A DNA stretch of 64,000 nt from Caenorhabditis remanei. Lineage: Eukaryota; Nematoda; Chromadorea; Rhabditida; Rhabditidae. A program made the position numbers and the translations under genes. Position 1 is the first letter of the stretch. The number at the start of each line of letters is the position of its first letter. This document shows positions 63,217-64,000 of this stretch, in pieces. The stretch covers positions 15,376,001-15,440,000 of the forward strand of contig NC_071329.1 in NCBI RefSeq assembly GCF_010183535.1, read 5' to 3'. The notes under the pieces were generated by a model. The model saw only the letters and a program-made list of their open reading frames with translations, did not search any database and was not told the DNA's origin.

Positions 63217-63589
63217 TTTGGAACAATGGAAAAACGTTACGACGTTTTGAATCTGGTAATGGTACTATTGATTTGCCCGTCAGGTTTTTAGCCTCTGGGA
63301 AAACAAGTGCAAACGACTGGCCAGGTGGGGATGAAAGATCTGACATGACGGGATGCCTTCCAATCCGTTAAAAAAATGAAGGTTAAAGGGATGAGATGGA
63401 TGACACAGAGTACTCGGCTTGTCAGAACTCCAACTCGCAGGCGCCGTAACAATATTTGTTACATGATCAACTCACTCCCATTGTGTTGCAAATCGAAAAA
63501 TGAGATAAAATGAAATAACTTTATTGGAATAGTACAAACACAATGAAGACAACGACTGGACCAAAACAATTTTTATCACACAACAAAAA
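63217..63589. other. Upstream block and spacer of the second subfamily
   Basis: About 63,240-63,350 is the conserved block. About 63,390-63,560 matches spacer sequence near 58,600-58,700 and 58,975-59,030. No gene seen. Confidence 0.5.
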
Positions 63590-64000
63590 CATTATGGTCT
63601 TCTGGAGTCTGGTCAATCTCCCACTTTCCATGGATTCCTCTTCACCAATCCCGCCCACCTCCTCGTTGTTTTTGAATACCATCCTTTGAATCTCAGCCGG
63701 TCAGAGTTTCACGAAAGAATTGCTTGATAACTCATTGGAATCGAACATATATTTATAACTTGGCAGAAAGCTTTGATCATTAGAAAATTCTGAACCAACT
63801 CTTTTTTTTCCAGAGAACTCCCATCAAATAGAAATAGGGCTGTATAGAAAGCAGCTAGTGCAGTATGAAATCTGAATAGTAATAACCATTGTTTTTTGGA
63901 AAGTTTTGTAGATTTTGAATGAGAAAATTCAAATTCAGTGCAATTACAGTGAAAAAGTATTGAAATGGGAATATACATTATGACAATAGTCAGCATAAAA
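63590..64000 (-). pseudogene. Six-TM pseudogene, second subfamily, cut by the window edge
   Basis: Exon 2 runs off the right edge. It matches the 57,548 and 62,008 copies (KKQWLLLFRFHTALAAFYTA, then FLFDGSSLEKKELVQNFLMI). A stop at 63,709-63,711 replaces the conserved Trp (QAILS* where others read AILLWNSD). A two-base deletion at about 63,631 shifts the frame in the KRNPDGTWE tail. Exon 1 lies outside the window. Confidence 0.8.

Overview
The window is nuclear DNA of a nematode, most likely a Caenorhabditis species. It is AT-rich, its introns are mostly about 45-65 bp with TTTTCAG-type acceptors, one tRNA-Leu(CAA) carries an intron, and small palindromic DNA elements are very common. Nothing looks bacterial or viral. 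All gene models below were read by eye from reading frames, splice sites and comparison between copies inside the window. No database search was possible.

Left part (1-14,950): no convincing protein gene. It holds dispersed palindromic repeats, a 59-bp tandem array built of heat-shock-element pentamers (about 7,408-7,970) that may belong to a Helitron, a small hAT-like MITE with a clean 8-bp target duplication (10,093-10,203), and the split tRNA-Leu gene (11,815-11,939, minus).

Middle (14,951-41,255): two convergent genes. On the plus strand lies an RGS-domain gene of about 22 kb. It has three possible first coding exons (14,951; 25,753; 31,854). The last two sit inside an 18.3-kb intron, and all three routes enter the shared exon at 34,300 in the same phase. 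On the minus strand (37,714-41,255) lies a six-exon gene for an armadillo-like protein resembling the HspBP1/Fes1 family, with an acidic middle and a coiled-coil tail. Introns of both genes are loaded with palindromic repeats, including a 616-bp palindrome with a perfect 9-bp target duplication.

Right part (42,359-64,000): a cluster of about thirteen loci of one multi-copy family. Members are about 245-260-residue proteins with six predicted membrane segments, one phase-0 intron after codon 98-104, and a conserved hydrophilic tail. Seven copies look intact as full models (50,064 plus; 45,241, 48,087, 51,149, 57,548, 59,550 and 60,752 minus), as does an eighth (62,008 minus) with a MITE in its intron. 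One (52,390-55,919) is split by a 2,730-bp composite transposon, and four are fragments or pseudogenes (42,359; 56,324; 59,035; 63,590). I do not recognise the family. A second small membrane-protein gene (43,142-44,843) lies among them. Shared promoter-like blocks, tandem-duplicated spacers, inverted copies and nested transposons show fast birth-and-death evolution.
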